Counted from the first letter of the stretch, positions 1 to 10,324 are shown. The stretch: 64,000 bases of DNA from Symbiodinium natans (GCA_905221605.1 CAJNDS010002035.1:1-64000); one strand, 5' to 3'. Numbers and translations are program-made. Notes: generated by a model from the letters alone, not told the origin.

Positions 1-411
1 GGGATGAGGATGAAAATCAAATTCAAAAAAGAATTAAGTTCGAATTTAATTCATTCTGGACGGGCAGCCCACCCCCCGCAGGCCGAAGGATTCAATTCGA
101 ATTTAATTCCTGAAATGAAGCCTCGTAGCACAGCACTTAAGCTTAAAATTGAATTTAATCCTCCTTCCTGCCGGAAGGATTAAATTCAAATTTAAGCTGC
201 CTCAGACGAGGTTGCACGGTCACTCGCACTTCGGTTTTCGCACGCTCGGCCCTTGCTCTACGCTTCGGTTTTTACACTCTCGGCCCTTGCTCCAGCTTGG
301 CGCGCTTCGGCGGCTGCTGGATCACAGGCTCTACTGCATCAAAGTGGTTGAAACCTGTGAACGCCAAGTAGACAGGTGACCCCCACACGTCTTCACTAAC
401 CATGTCTGGTG
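1..411. other. Non-coding repeat-rich left edge
   Basis: No convincing gene. The stretch repeatedly contains the motif TTCGAATTTAA (near 48, 93 and in looser form at 150 and 185) joined to GC-rich spacers. A 76-codon open frame at 149-379 has no recognisable domain and is treated as chance. The same AATTCGAATTTAA core returns as a 44-bp tandem repeat at 968-1099, so both belong to one repeat family. Confidence 0.5.
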
Positions 412-448
412 GAATTCTATTGCCATGCAGTGGTGTTGTAGAGAAATC
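412..448 (+). repeat. Left arm of perfect 37-bp inverted repeat
   Basis: This stretch is the exact reverse complement of 945-981, both ending in a GAATTC site at the outer edge. The arms enclose about 500 bp of telomere-like minisatellite. Homology stops abruptly on both sides of each arm. Confidence 0.9.
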
Positions 449-474
449 TCTTCCTGCTACTGCAAGGGCGGGAA

Positions 475-940
475 CCCTTTTCGGGTTTGGACTTGGTGAG
501 GGTGTAAGGCTTAAGGGTTTTGGGTTCAGGGTTTGAGGGTTTTGGGTTCAGGGTTTGAGGGTTTTGGGTTCAGGGTTTCAGGGTTTTGGGTTCAGGGTTT
601 GAGGGTTTTGGGTTCAGGGTTTCACGGTTTTGGGTTCAGGGTTTCAGGGTTTTGGGTTCAGGGTTTGAGGGCTTTGGGGTTCAGGGTTTGTTTTGGGTTG
701 AGGGTTTGAGGGCTTTGGGTTGAGGGTTTGAGGGCTTTGGGGTTCAGGGTTTAAAGGTTTTTGGGTTCAGGGTTTGAGGGCTTTGGGTTCAGGGTTTGAG
801 GGTTATGGGTTCAGGGTTTGAGGGTTCTTGGGTGCAGGGTTTGAGGGCTTTGGGTTCAGGGTTTGAAGGTCTTCGGTTGAAGGTTTGAGGGTTTTGGGTT
901 CACAGTTTGAGGTCTTAGGGGTTCAGGGTTTTAGGTTGGC
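475..940 (+). repeat. Degenerate telomere-like minisatellite
   Basis: About 20 imperfect copies of a roughly 22-bp unit of the form GGGTTTGAGGGTTTTGGGTT. The unit looks like expanded TTTAGGG/TTTGGGT telomeric repeats with frequent substitutions (CTTTGGG, TTATGGG, TCTTGGG). The array sits exactly between the two arms of the 37-bp inverted repeat. Confidence 0.85.
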
Positions 941-944
941 TTTG

Positions 945-981
945 GATTTCTCTACAACACCACTGCATGGCAATAGAATTC
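945..981 (-). repeat. Right arm of perfect 37-bp inverted repeat
   Basis: Exact reverse complement of 412-448. Its outer end runs into the first unit of the 44-bp tandem repeat that follows, so the right arm overlaps that array. Confidence 0.9.
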
Positions 982-1099
982 GAATTTAACTCACGCGTGC
1001 TAAGTACTGTATGGTAATATAATTCGAATTTAATCCCCGCGCGCTAATGACTGTGTGGCAATATAATTCGAATTTAATCCCCGCGCGCTAATGACGGTC
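968..1099 (+). repeat. 44-bp tandem repeat, three copies
   Basis: Three units start at 968, 1012 and 1056, each beginning TGG(C/T)AATA and containing AATTCGAATTTAA followed by a CGCG-bearing segment and CTAA. The last two units are nearly identical and the first is more diverged. Confidence 0.85.
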
Positions 1100-1551
1100 A
1101 CTCACTCACTCACTGATACGCAGCTCCGAATCGGGCTGAGCGTTGCTCAACCTGTGAGAAAAATTGCAGCCGCCGCTCTGATTACAGAGACTGAAAGGGC
1201 TGTCACGGAAACTGAAAGAAATTTAGGAGGCTAGGCTACACCGTTGCCGCTTGAGGTAGTGTCTTCGTGTCCCACGGGCTTTACAAGGGGTTCAGGGAAA
1301 AGGAAATGATAGGCAACTGGGGCTAATGGCGTCGCATTCGGTGACCTATTCGGTGACATATTCGGTGACATATTCGGTGACATCTTGGGTGACCTATCCG
1401 ATGAGATGGTCGCTGGGAGAAAAATCTGGGATCTTGTTGGTAGCGTTTCTGCTACGTATTCGATGACATATTCGATGAAGTCTTCGCTGACTTGCTGATG
1501 GTCATATTAATAAGTAACACTCAGCTATACCTACCTGGTTCAGGTTTTCAG
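1100..1551 (-). other. 3' non-coding region of the LINE
   Basis: This lies downstream of the ORF2 stop. It holds two short clusters of a 12-bp repeat (ATTCGGTGACAT and variants, 1336-1406 and 1456-1492) that also occur inside the start of ORF2. Nothing else coding was seen. Confidence 0.55.
1336..1492 (+). repeat. 12-bp repeat clusters (ATTCGGTGACAT type)
   Basis: About six units at 1336-1406 and a few more at 1456-1492, alternating ATTCGGTGACAT, ATTCGATGACAT and TCGCTGACTT forms. The same unit array is found at 5163-5254 inside ORF2. Confidence 0.8.
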
Positions 1552-4500
1552 CTATTTTTTGGTTTGAAAGGGGGGTTCACGGCGATTGGCTGCATCTGCT
1601 ATTTCGTTCCAATGCGCAGTGATAGAGGCATCGAAGTGCGCTTCAGGATGTAGAAAAGCATACGCTTCCTCAAAGGTGTTCAGTAACCAATTTGCCCTTG
1701 GTTTGCCAACTCGACGTACATGCACGCTTCTAGGAATGTTTTGTCGTGGTTGAAAAAGTATTTCACGCATTGGGTCGTCATGTGGTGCTCTTAGAATATG
1801 GCCTAACAAGGTAAGTTTTTTCTGCATCCACTTTGCTGAAAGTTGGACATATTTGTATTTATGTGAACGCCATAAAGTGTCTATGATTCTTTGGTTCGTC
1901 CAACTTCTGTCGACGTGAGTGGGCGGTATGTTTAGAACGCGTCGAAACATTTTGAGCTGAAAAGCGTTAATTTGGTTTTGCTCACGCTGTGTGAGTTGGA
2001 TGGTTTCCAAGCCGTAAGTCAACTTGTTAAGGACAATGGATTCCATCACTCTTAGTTTCCATTTTACAGTCGTGCGGGCTTTTGACCAGAACAGGTTTAG
2101 CTGCTTCGCAACTGCTGTGGCTTCTCCCATTCTTCGGATAACTTCTTGATGATTGTCTATGGCATCTGTTAGAACTGCTCCAAGATATTTTGCCTGGGTT
2201 TTTCTCGGAACGGCCGTACCGTCCATAAATTTGATAGAGGACTGCTTGCGATTTATGGTGAGATTAATGCATTTATCGAAATTGAGCTTCATATTGTAGT
2301 TAGCTGATTCAGTCTGTATTTGTCGCAAAAGCTTGTTAATTGTATGGGTGTGCGTACCGAACAGTAATGTGTCGTCTGCATATAGGACTTCTGCGTAGTT
2401 TATGCCTGGTATAGGCTGTAGCTGCTTTGGCGTGTTTAAGACTGTCTTGATGTCCTGGAAAATTGCAGTCATTAGAACTCCAAAAAGGTACGGTGATAAG
2501 GGGCATCCTTGTCGAATACCTGAATTTTGTATCTGATAATCGGAGCGGACGTTGCCTTTCACTACTCTAAACTTTGCTTGTTCATATATGTTTTGGATAA
2601 GGCAGATTATACGTTGGGGTATGCATAGCCGTGCCAAAACTTCAACAAGTTTGTCCTGGTCTACTTTATCAAACGCCTTCTCCCAATCTAACAGTACCAA
2701 CGTGAGATTTGTTCCTTGCCTTTCTGCCATATCCATAAGCCTTCTTGCAATGAACAACGCTTGCGATGTTGACTTCTTTTTGCGGAATCCATATTGGGTT
2801 TTTGATATCCACGGCTCTAGCGCAGGTTCCAAGCGGTTTTTAACTAGGGCTGCCAGTATTTTGTAAAACGTTTGCAAGAGTGCAATTGGGCGGTAGTTTT
2901 CCAATTTTGCTGGGTCTCCTTTTTTGTAAATGGAAGCAATGTTGGACAAGTTTAGAGAGGCCGGGTAGGTGCCCTTTAGCAGTATTTCATTGAAGTGCAC
3001 TAACAATTTTGCTCTGTTGTCGTTGTGCAACCATTTTATTAGCTCTGAGGTAACCTCGTCAGGACCCGGACTCTTGTTACTTTTAAGCCGTTTGATCACT
3101 GCGTTAAGTTCTTCAAGTTCAAAAGCGGACTGGTTAACTGCTGCGCCGACCTCTGAGAGAGAAGTGTTCTTTTGTTCGTGCGCAGTTTCTGGTTTTTTCC
3201 ATTGCACACTACTCAGGTATTCTGCTGCCGCCGCAGGAAAGCTGCTTTCAGGAATTGGGTTGCCGTCCTTATCTTTGAATTTTGTATGTCTCGGGAAGAA
3301 TTTTTTCTTCATTTGCTTCAAGCCTTGCCACTTATACCCTTGCTTATCCATCTCTTCTAGTTGTTGCAGCATACTCTTTCTTTGTCCTTGGCGAATTTGT
3401 TTTCTCAGTTGCTTTTCAAGATCCTTGGCAGTTTCCGTACTTCCTGCATGGTTGTGTTGACGCTTTTTGCTTAAAAGGTCCCAGGCCTCTGCTGAGATGT
3501 AGGCTTTCCTTTGCGCTGGAGGAAACATCGTAAATGCATTGTTAGCTGCTTCATGCAAGATATCGGCCCAAAGCTTTAATGGGTCGTCTGTAGCTTGGGG
3601 CACTCTGTCCTGAACTAGTTCTGCAACCTGCATGTTGTATTTATGAATTTGATTTTGCGTGGGAGGTCTGTATTTTGGTCGTTTTGTTGTTTCCGCGTAG
3701 CGCCGCTTTGCAAGTTTCACACGCAGATTAGCAACTAAAAGCTTATGGTCTGTTGTAATTGGGTGAAAGCAACTAGATTCAACGTTGGTTATCGCGTTTT
3801 TCCATCTTGAGTTGATTAGTACAAAATCCAACTGAGCAAAACGTGATGTCGTGAAAGGTTCCGAAAAGTTGGGAGTTGTGGTATTGCGATACGTTACAAG
3901 TTTCGCAGGATCCTTCTGAAAAAGTGTATTTGCAGCGACGAGGTGATTGTCTTGACACATTGAGATAAAACGTTCCCTATTGTCTTGCTGTTGTTCAGTT
4001 AGTAGGTCTATGCTATCTTCGTGCGTGCCGAAAATATGTTCGCCTAAGATCGTTTCTTCGTGTGGAAGTCTTTCCATAAGTCTGACATTGAAGTCGCCAA
4101 TTGTCAAAATAATGTCATGTTTCGGTAACTTACCCAGAGCGTCGTTTAACTTATCATAGAAATCGTCCTTTTCCCTTTGGGGACGAAGCGCATGCGGAGC
4201 ATAGGCAACAATAATGTGGGTGCAGAGTGGTCGTGTGTCGAAAGTTGCGACTAGAAGTCGTCCATCTATCTGCTGTATATTCTTCTTGTAATGCCGAAGT
4301 TTGTCACTGTACACTAACCCAACTCCATGTTTCTCCGCATCCAGATTGTAGAGCTGTATTTCGGACAGACCTGTGTTTGCACATTGCTTGTGTTGTTCTC
4401 TTTTCTGCTCTGCGAACACTTTGGTCTCATGAGAAACTCCTGATGAGAAGTAAAAAGTGTAATCATCATGTTCTTCCTTTGAACAGTGGTTCACCCTTGT

Positions 4501-5289
4501 TTCTTGCAAAGCTAGAATCTCGATGTGGCTTTCTTTCATTAGATGCACTATTTTTTGCCTGCCGGAAATGTGTGTAATCCCTCCTCCTAGATTTAATGTA
4601 GCCATCCTCATGTTCGACCACTTCAGTCTTTCATGAGTTTGAGTATTTTGTGTCATGGGCTGATCTGATTGAATTTTGGTACTTTCGGTAGAGCATTCTT
4701 GAGCTACTTGATAAGAGTTATACTGCGTAGCCTCAACAGTATAACACTTCCTCAACTTACGGTATTCTTTGCGCCTTTCTTGTCTTCGCTGCTTTCGGTT
4801 GGCTTTTCGTATGATCTCAGCAATGGGAGACCTTTTGTAAATTCGCCCAGTAGAGTTTGCTTTTTCTGTGTTTTTGCTGGTTTCCGGTTGAGACTTCGGG
4901 TCTGTCACCTTTTCGTTCCCACTGCTCGTTGAGCTGCGGGGCTCCCGCCACTCCATGGGGGGGAAGGTGTAAGCAATGTCATTTGTCACACGCTGGAAAG
5001 CTTGTTTGGCTCGTCCATAAATACCTTTGTTTTTGTAACTGTTTCGTGTGTTGTTACAGTTGTCAAGCTTTTTGAAAGAGAGAGGCCTAATGCTGGCAAC
5101 TGGCACTTTTGATGGCATCTTCGCAGACGCATGCATCCGCAACATTTTGTTCCTCTCAACGTACATTGATGACATCTCTGACATATTCGATGACATATTC
5201 GGTGACATATTCGCTGACTTATTCGGTGATATATTCGATGACATATTCGCTGATCTAACCCCCACTGTCTTATTGTCGCTAAGGTCCAA
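1552..5289 (-). CDS. LINE ORF2: endonuclease / reverse transcriptase
   Basis: This 1245-residue protein would nick target DNA and copy the element RNA by target-primed reverse transcription. An APE-type endonuclease spans about residues 225-522, with LQETR (261-265), GDFNVRL (398-404) and TDHKLL (513-518) as the usual catalytic blocks. The reverse transcriptase spans about 780-1040, with LLDWEKAFDKV near 866, IRQGCPLSP near 925 and YADD at 970-973. A C-terminal region of about 200 residues follows; no RNase H was seen. Residues 14-40 are a low-complexity NMS repeat encoded by a 12-bp DNA repeat, so the true start may lie downstream of it (for example the Met after that repeat). The ORF is intact, so the protein may be functional. 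The domains are clear; the exact LINE clade is not assigned. Confidence 0.92.
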   Translation of the reverse strand: MDLSDNKTVGVRSANMSSNISPNKSANMSPNMSSNMSEMSSMYVERNKMLRMHASAKMPSKVPVASIRPLSFKKLDNCNNTRNSYKNKGIYGRAKQAFQRVTNDIAYTFPPMEWREPRSSTSSGNEKVTDPKSQPETSKNTEKANSTGRIYKRSPIAEIIRKANRKQRRQERRKEYRKLRKCYTVEATQYNSYQVAQECSTESTKIQSDQPMTQNTQTHERLKWSNMRMATLNLGGGITHISGRQKIVHLMKESHIEILALQETRVNHCSKEEHDDYTFYFSSGVSHETKVFAEQKREQHKQCANTGLSEIQLYNLDAEKHGVGLVYSDKLRHYKKNIQQIDGRLLVATFDTRPLCTHIIVAYAPHALRPQREKDDFYDKLNDALGKLPKHDIILTIGDFNVRLMERLPHEETILGEHIFGTHEDSIDLLTEQQQDNRERFISMCQDNHLVAANTLFQKDPAKLVTYRNTTTPNFSEPFTTSRFAQLDFVLINSRWKNAITNVESSCFHPITTDHKLLVANLRVKLAKRRYAETTKRPKYRPPTQNQIHKYNMQVAELVQDRVPQATDDPLKLWADILHEAANNAFTMFPPAQRKAYISAEAWDLLSKKRQHNHAGSTETAKDLEKQLRKQIRQGQRKSMLQQLEEMDKQGYKWQGLKQMKKKFFPRHTKFKDKDGNPIPESSFPAAAAEYLSSVQWKKPETAHEQKNTSLSEVGAAVNQSAFELEELNAVIKRLKSNKSPGPDEVTSELIKWLHNDNRAKLLVHFNEILLKGTYPASLNLSNIASIYKKGDPAKLENYRPIALLQTFYKILAALVKNRLEPALEPWISKTQYGFRKKKSTSQALFIARRLMDMAERQGTNLTLVLLDWEKAFDKVDQDKLVEVLARLCIPQRIICLIQNIYEQAKFRVVKGNVRSDYQIQNSGIRQGCPLSPYLFGVLMTAIFQDIKTVLNTPKQLQPIPGINYAEVLYADDTLLFGTHTHTINKLLRQIQTESANYNMKLNFDKCINLTINRKQSSIKFMDGTAVPRKTQAKYLGAVLTDAIDNHQEVIRRMGEATAVAKQLNLFWSKARTTVKWKLRVMESIVLNKLTYGLETIQLTQREQNQINAFQLKMFRRVLNIPPTHVDRSWTNQRIIDTLWRSHKYKYVQLSAKWMQKKLTLLGHILRAPHDDPMREILFQPRQNIPRSVHVRRVGKPRANWLLNTFEEAYAFLHPEAHFDASITAHWNEIADAANRREPPFQTKK
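5163..5254 (+). repeat. 12-bp repeat array inside ORF2 N-terminus
   Basis: Seven to eight units of the ATTCG(A/G)TGACAT type. On the minus strand they encode the repeated Asn-Met-Ser motif at the start of ORF2. Because 12 is a multiple of 3, changes in copy number keep the frame. Confidence 0.85.
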
Positions 5290-5508
5290 AGGTATTTGCG
5301 CTGTGCGATAGAAAGTGTTCGGACCCTGTCTGGGGGAAATCTTCTTCCGTATGTTAAGAGTGTTAACAAAAGGATCCCAGATGTACTTGCAACCCCGAGC
5401 TTGGAGCCCTTTAATGTTACAGTAGGGAGGCTTAGGGGACTTGGAACGTTCGCTAGGGCGGCAGCGGTGGCTGTTAAGCCGGTGAGACCTAGCGCCTTGG
5501 GCAGCTAG

Positions 5509-6666
5509 TCAACTCCAACGGGTCAGCAATTTGTACAAGTGCTCATTGTATGTCTTGACGAACTCGGTTGTGGCCAAAGATAGCACTTCTATGCGGAACG
5601 GGAGCTCGCTCTTCATGGCTCGCTCGACTGTCGTGCTGTAAGCATTCCGCTTTCCTTTTCCCTCACTCTTTGCGAGCCCAATCTGTTCCATAAAGGATCC
5701 TTCCGGATTCACAACGTCGTCTCTTGACAAGTTGCCAACAGTGGCCAGGGTTTTGCTCTTGCTTTTTCCCCAACCTTTCCGGGACGTCCAAGCGAACTCT
5801 TGGGCTGTGATCGCCTGTCTGAAGGCCCTTTTGTCAAACAACTCTTCGTTGATATATATCACACATCTCCCATGAAGATGGTCTAAAGCACACCAAGCGA
5901 GATATGTCTCCACTTGCCCGGCTGCATCCGGGATGAACACTGTGTTGTGGGCCCAGTCCTTTTTCCATGTAAGATCTGGTCGCAACTCAGAGATCACAGT
6001 CATGACCAACTTGAGCGGGATGCTTTGGACTTTGTCAAACGTACTGATCATGGGCTCAAAAACCAGCGTCCCATTCACGCCGGTTTTGTTGTAGCGGTCT
6101 GACCTCATAGCACCGATTTCCGTTTGGAGTGTGGAATCAACCCATTCCTTTACTTTGTTGGCGTACTGCCCTTTCATGTGTTCCAGAAACAGCTGGCGGG
6201 TTCGAGAGTCACCTGTGTCTACCACACAAAAGGGACTCAGATTTCTGCCAACGTAGTTGGAGTACTTGAAGGACTTGATTTTGCCATCCACTATGCCGGC
6301 CTCTTTTGCGTAGAACTCAATCAGAGATTGCCGATGCGATTCCATGGCAAAGTAATCTCGGCTGCCTTGCAACTCATATTTCCACCAATTCTTGATGGAG
6401 ATCTTGGTGCTGGCTTCTTGCCTTTGACGTTCTGCACATTGCCAAATCAAAAATCGTACCTGCGCTTGTTGCTGATTGAAATCGTCCGTCATATCCTTGA
6501 GGTCATGTAGCACATCACCGATTCGTTTTGAAGGCGAATCTTGGAGCAACTCTTCATCCAGGTTGCGTTGGCGCATTGACTCTTCACTCTTGGATCTTTT
6601 GGTGTCTCTACCAGGCGGCGGTGTGTATAGCGATTGCCTTTTGAAACGTGGATCATCCTCGTCCAT
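5509..6666 (-). CDS. Probable LINE ORF1 protein
   Basis: An uninterrupted 385-codon ORF lies 219 bp upstream of ORF2 on the same strand. Its position fits the ORF1 nucleic-acid-binding protein of a two-ORF LINE. The N-terminus (residues 1-60) is charged and rich in Arg, Lys, Ser and Glu, followed by a Gln-rich helix-like stretch and a globular region with several Trp residues. A basic GWGKSKSK segment lies near residue 300. No RRM, zinc knuckle or other named domain was recognised, so the function is inferred from position. It could instead be an unrelated gene next to the LINE. Confidence 0.6.
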   Translation of the reverse strand: MDEDDPRFKRQSLYTPPPGRDTKRSKSEESMRQRNLDEELLQDSPSKRIGDVLHDLKDMTDDFNQQQAQVRFLIWQCAERQRQEASTKISIKNWWKYELQGSRDYFAMESHRQSLIEFYAKEAGIVDGKIKSFKYSNYVGRNLSPFCVVDTGDSRTRQLFLEHMKGQYANKVKEWVDSTLQTEIGAMRSDRYNKTGVNGTLVFEPMISTFDKVQSIPLKLVMTVISELRPDLTWKKDWAHNTVFIPDAAGQVETYLAWCALDHLHGRCVIYINEELFDKRAFRQAITAQEFAWTSRKGWGKSKSKTLATVGNLSRDDVVNPEGSFMEQIGLAKSEGKGKRNAYSTTVERAMKSELPFRIEVLSLATTEFVKTYNEHLYKLLTRWS

Positions 6667-6707
6667 TGCTAACCCTTCTTTGACATTTGCTCGACCCTGA
6701 GTGGCTA

Positions 6708-6735
6708 AGTGATTGTGAGTGTGAGTGTGAGTGTG

Positions 6736-6766
<31 letters not shown>

Positions 6767-8172
6767 CTGTGTGTGTCTGTCTGTGTGTGTCTGTCTGTGT
6801 GTGTCTGTCTGTGTGTGTCTGTCTGTGTGTGTCTCTCTGTGTGTGTCTGTCTGTGTGTGTCTCTCTGTGTGTGTCTCTCTGTGTGTGTCTCTCTGTGTGT
6901 GTCTCTGTGTGTGTGTGTGTGTCTCTGTGTGTGTCTCTGTGTGTGTGTGTGTGTCTCTGTGTGTGTGTGTGTGTCTGTCTGTCTCTGTCTCTGTCTCTGT
7001 CTCTGTCTCTGTCTGTGTCTTGTTCTGTGTCTGTGTCTGTGTCTGTGTGTGTGTCTCTGAGTGTGTGTGTGTGTGTGTGTGTGTGTGTCTGTGTGTGTGT
7101 GTGTGTGTCTCTCTGTGTGTCTCTCTGTCCGTGTGTGTCTCTGTCTGTGTGTCTCTCTGTCTGTGTGTCTCTCTGTGTGTCTCTCTGTGTGTCTCTGTGT
7201 GTCTCTGTGTGTCTCCGTCTCTCTCTGTGTGTCTCTGTGCCTCTGTGCCTCTGTGCCTTCGTGCCTTCGTGCCTCCGTGCCTCTGTTCCTCTGCTCGTGT
7301 CTGTGTGTGTGTGTGTGGTTCTGAGTGTCTGTGTGTGTGTGTGTCTGTGTTGGTGTGGGGTTGGTGTGTGTTATGTGTGTGTGTGTGTGTTCTGTGTGTT
7401 GTGTTTGTGTTGTGTTGTGTGGGCTGTGTGGTTGTTGTGTGGTCTGTGTGTGGTGTGTGTGTGTTCATGTGTTGGTGTGTGTGTGTGTATGTGTGTGTGT
7501 GTGGTCGGGTGTGTGTGTCCTGTGGTTATGTGGTCTGTGTCTGTGTTGTGTTGTGTTGTGTGTGTGTGTGTGTGTGTGTCGTGTGTGTCGTGTGTGTCGT
7601 GTGTGTGTGTCGTGTGTGTCGTGTGTCGTGTGTGTGTGTGTGTCGGTGTCGTGTGTGTCGTGTGTGTCGTGTGTGTGTGTGTGTGTGTGTCTCGTGTGTG
7701 TGTGTGTGTGTCTCGTGTGTGCGTGTGTGTGTGTGTGTCTCGCGTGTGTCTCGTGTGTGTGTGTGTGTGTCTCGTGTGTGTCTCGTGTGTGTGTGTGTGT
7801 CTCTGTAGGTGTCTCTGTGGTGTCTCTGTGTGTGTCTCTGTGTGTTTCTCTGTGTTTGTCTCGGTGTTGTCCTGTGTGTGTCTCTGTGTGTGTCCTGTGT
7901 GTGTCTCTGTGTGTGTGTCTCTGGTGTGTGTCTCTGTGTGTGTGTCTCTCTGTGTGTGTCTCTGTGTGTGTGTCTCTGTGTGTGTGTCTCTGTGTGTGTG
8001 TCTCTGTGTGTGTGTCTCTGTGTGTGTGTCTCTGTGTGTGTGTGTCTCTGTGTGTGTGTCTCTGTGTGTGCGTCTCTGTGTGTGTGTCTCTGTGTGTGTC
8101 TCTGTGCGTGTCTGTGTGTGTGTGTGTGTGTCTCTGTGTGTGTCTCTGTGTGTGTCTGTGTGTGTGTGTGAC
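6708..8172 (+). repeat. 1.46-kb GT/GTCT microsatellite
   Basis: Continuous GT, GTCTCT, GTGTCT and GTGTCGTG variants without any complex sequence. The very long open frames on both strands (Cys/Val/Ser on plus, His/Thr/Arg on minus) are a trivial result of the repeat lacking stop codons. Confidence 0.97.
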
Positions 8173-10216
8173 AGTTGCAGTGTGTGCAAGCCCAAGCTCT
8201 ATGACATTGTACGACCTTGAGTCCTTGAGGATTGAGCAGATTCTTGGCTTCACTCTGAGCTTCGAAGGGGTTCGAACGTCGAAATGCCCTACGTCCCGCG
8301 TACCCCCCTACCCGCCCGCCGAATACAAGAGTCGCTTGAAAAGCTCAGGTCTGTTTGCCACCAGCTGTGGGAATGTGTGGTGCGTTTGCTCTTTCTGTCT
8401 TGCCCTGAGGCGGCAACGCGGATGTTGCAGCCGTGGCCAGACGAGAGTCCGAAATCTGACGGCACCATGGGGTTCTGAAGCTTGCGCCTTGGACCGTGAT
8501 CCCGTCACAGTCGACGCCTTCGCGAAGCGTCGCCTCTGGCCTTTGGCTTCGACATGCTGCTCCCACCTGCGTCCCGCGCGCAGTCCTCGCGCTGCCGCCC
8601 CGGTGCCGTGCGGCTGCTCCTCGCGGAGTGCCCTGTCCTGGCTGTCCTGGCCTTGGACTTTGGGCAGGGCCTTGGAGCGCCCCCTGCTGAGCGATGGGTG
8701 ACACTTGCGCCTCGTGAGATGTACTGTTTTGGCTCGGACCGTACCCCTGTCGAGTGCTTGAATGACACTTGCCCTTTAAACAACCTAAACCCCACCAAAG
8801 CACTGAGACTCTTAGACTCGTTCTACGAGAGCACGTTCCCGCTGGGGCCTGACCGGCTGGACTGCTCTGCACGAAGGCCTGGGCATGGAAACATGCAAAA
8901 CTCATCTCTCTTTTCCGCCTTTTCCTCCCTTGTTCATGCCTACATGACATCCATACCCACCCCGTCACGATAACACTTTGCTGCCTTTCCTCTTCACACC
9001 ACTTCGCACCTGCAAACCCTGAACCACAACCCCGGCGAGCTTCATCAAGTTGCAACGGCGTTGCTGCATCTTGCTGCCCAAGCTGCCCTAGAGGCCAACG
9101 TGGCCGCCGCACCAGCGGCGACAGCCATGGCAGTCTTCTGGCCTTTGCCGGGTTCAGGTTGTTTCAGGGTTTGGTGAGTGCCAGTGTTCGGTTAAACCAG
9201 GTACTTGGGAGATCCGAACTGGCTTTCGTCGGTTGCGACTCTTGCGACATGTTCTGACCCTGGGATCAAGGTGCCGTTTCAGCCACTGAAAACCGCCCCA
9301 AAAGGGGGCGTGCAGGTCCTCGATCTTCTTTCGCGAAGAGCAAAGCCGGGTAAGGCGTTGGGATCATTTCGAAGGGGAGGAGGGGGCTCCCTGGTGGCGG
9401 TGCTCCTGCTACAAGCATCTGCAACACGACAGACACCCCGTCACCCCAAACGGCCCCAAGCTCGCGCAATCTGGAGGCCCCCCGCTTGAGGGCATGGTTG
9501 CAGATGTTGCAGCGACTGGAGGAAAATCTAAGGTACCAGTCAGAATCTGCAAGGGCCACACAAAGCCTGCGGCGGAGCACGGTGCATCAAGCGTCTGCGC
9601 CTAGCTTCCTAGGCCTTGCGCGCTCCGTTCTGCAAAGTTCGAGCGATAAATCAAGCAAGTTCTCTGTGTGACCCCTGCGGGAGAAGCCCTCCGAGTAACC
9701 CAGGTACAACAGTCTTACCCTCTTTTCGGGGTAGCTGAGGGACCTGACTGCCATCTTCGAAGACATGCGAAAGGTACAGAGAGTGCATGGAGAGAGAGAC
9801 GGAAAGAGAGAGCGAGACAGGGAGACAGAGAGAGAGAGATGCTACTCCAGCACAGTTTTTTTTGCCCTCGGCAAAGCCCTCTCCATGAGTCTTTGAGTCT
9901 GTGGGATGTGACACGGTGCAGTCGATGTCAGTCGACATCCATGTTCTGAGGATTGTCGTGAACCTGAAAGGTGTAATGAGTCTCATGATGTCTCATGCCA
10001 AACCATGTCAAACAATGTCATCCCTTCGACAAAAGGGCAAGAGGGAAAGGGGCCTCCTGCGGCTCGTCGCCCTTGGCTTGCTCCGGCTCCTCTACAGATG
10101 AACGTGCAGCAAAGCTTTGCTGGAGCTCTAGAGAGCTGCTTCTAAGTTCAGGTTTGATATGGGCATCTTTTGGCATATGTAGGCTCGGAAGGACGAAGCG
10201 ATGTGGGGGGGGGTGC
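8173..10216. other. Region downstream of the HSP110-like gene
   Basis: No complete gene. Short minus-strand segments bounded by AG/G and G/GA or G/GC look exon-like (about 8585-8660 and 8515-8565) and could be more 3' exons of the HSP110-like gene or of the next gene. A GA-rich tract lies at about 9775-9840. Confidence in any exon here is low. Confidence 0.35.
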
Positions 10217-10324
10217 CTCCTCCTTGCTCTCGTCCTCGGCGCCGTCCTCCTCCATGTTGGCCTCGGCGTGGACGTCCTCGCCGTTTTGACCCTTCTCGGC
10301 TTTGTCGCCTTTGTCGCCCTTCTC
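10217..10324 (-). CDS. HSP110-like segment 46: acidic tail
   Basis: A 36-codon exon rich in Lys, Asp, Glu and Gly (for example EKGDKGDKAEKG, MEEDGAEDESKEE), bounded by a TTGCAG acceptor and a GC donor. It fits the charged C-terminal tail of HSP110. At least one further exon with the stop codon must lie to the left. Confidence 0.65.

Larger units (their letters stand above)
1098..6706 (-). mobile_element. Non-LTR retrotransposon (LINE), ORF1 + ORF2
   Basis: The element is read right to left: ORF1 (6666-5509), a 219-bp gap, ORF2 (5289-1552), then about 450 bp of 3' non-coding sequence. On the element strand the 3' limit may be the GAGT-type simple repeat at 1098-1118, the sort of short tail many LINEs carry; this end is inferred. 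The 5' side runs within about 40 bp of ORF1 into a long GT/CA microsatellite, so any 5' UTR is very short or lost. Both ORFs are uninterrupted, which suggests a fairly recent copy. No target-site duplication was identified. Confidence 0.75.

Noticed and set aside
5914-6510. Plus-strand ORFs opposite LINE ORF1
   Set aside because: Shadows of the longer minus-strand ORF1.
6687-8701. Very long Cys/Val/Ser ORFs (373, 503 and 458 codons) and opposite-strand His/Thr ORFs
   Set aside because: They are translations of the GT/CA microsatellite, open on both strands and in several frames.
8345-9112. 255-codon minus-strand ORF
   Set aside because: Composition is Arg/Ala/Gly-rich as expected from GC-rich DNA; only short exon-like parts looked plausible.
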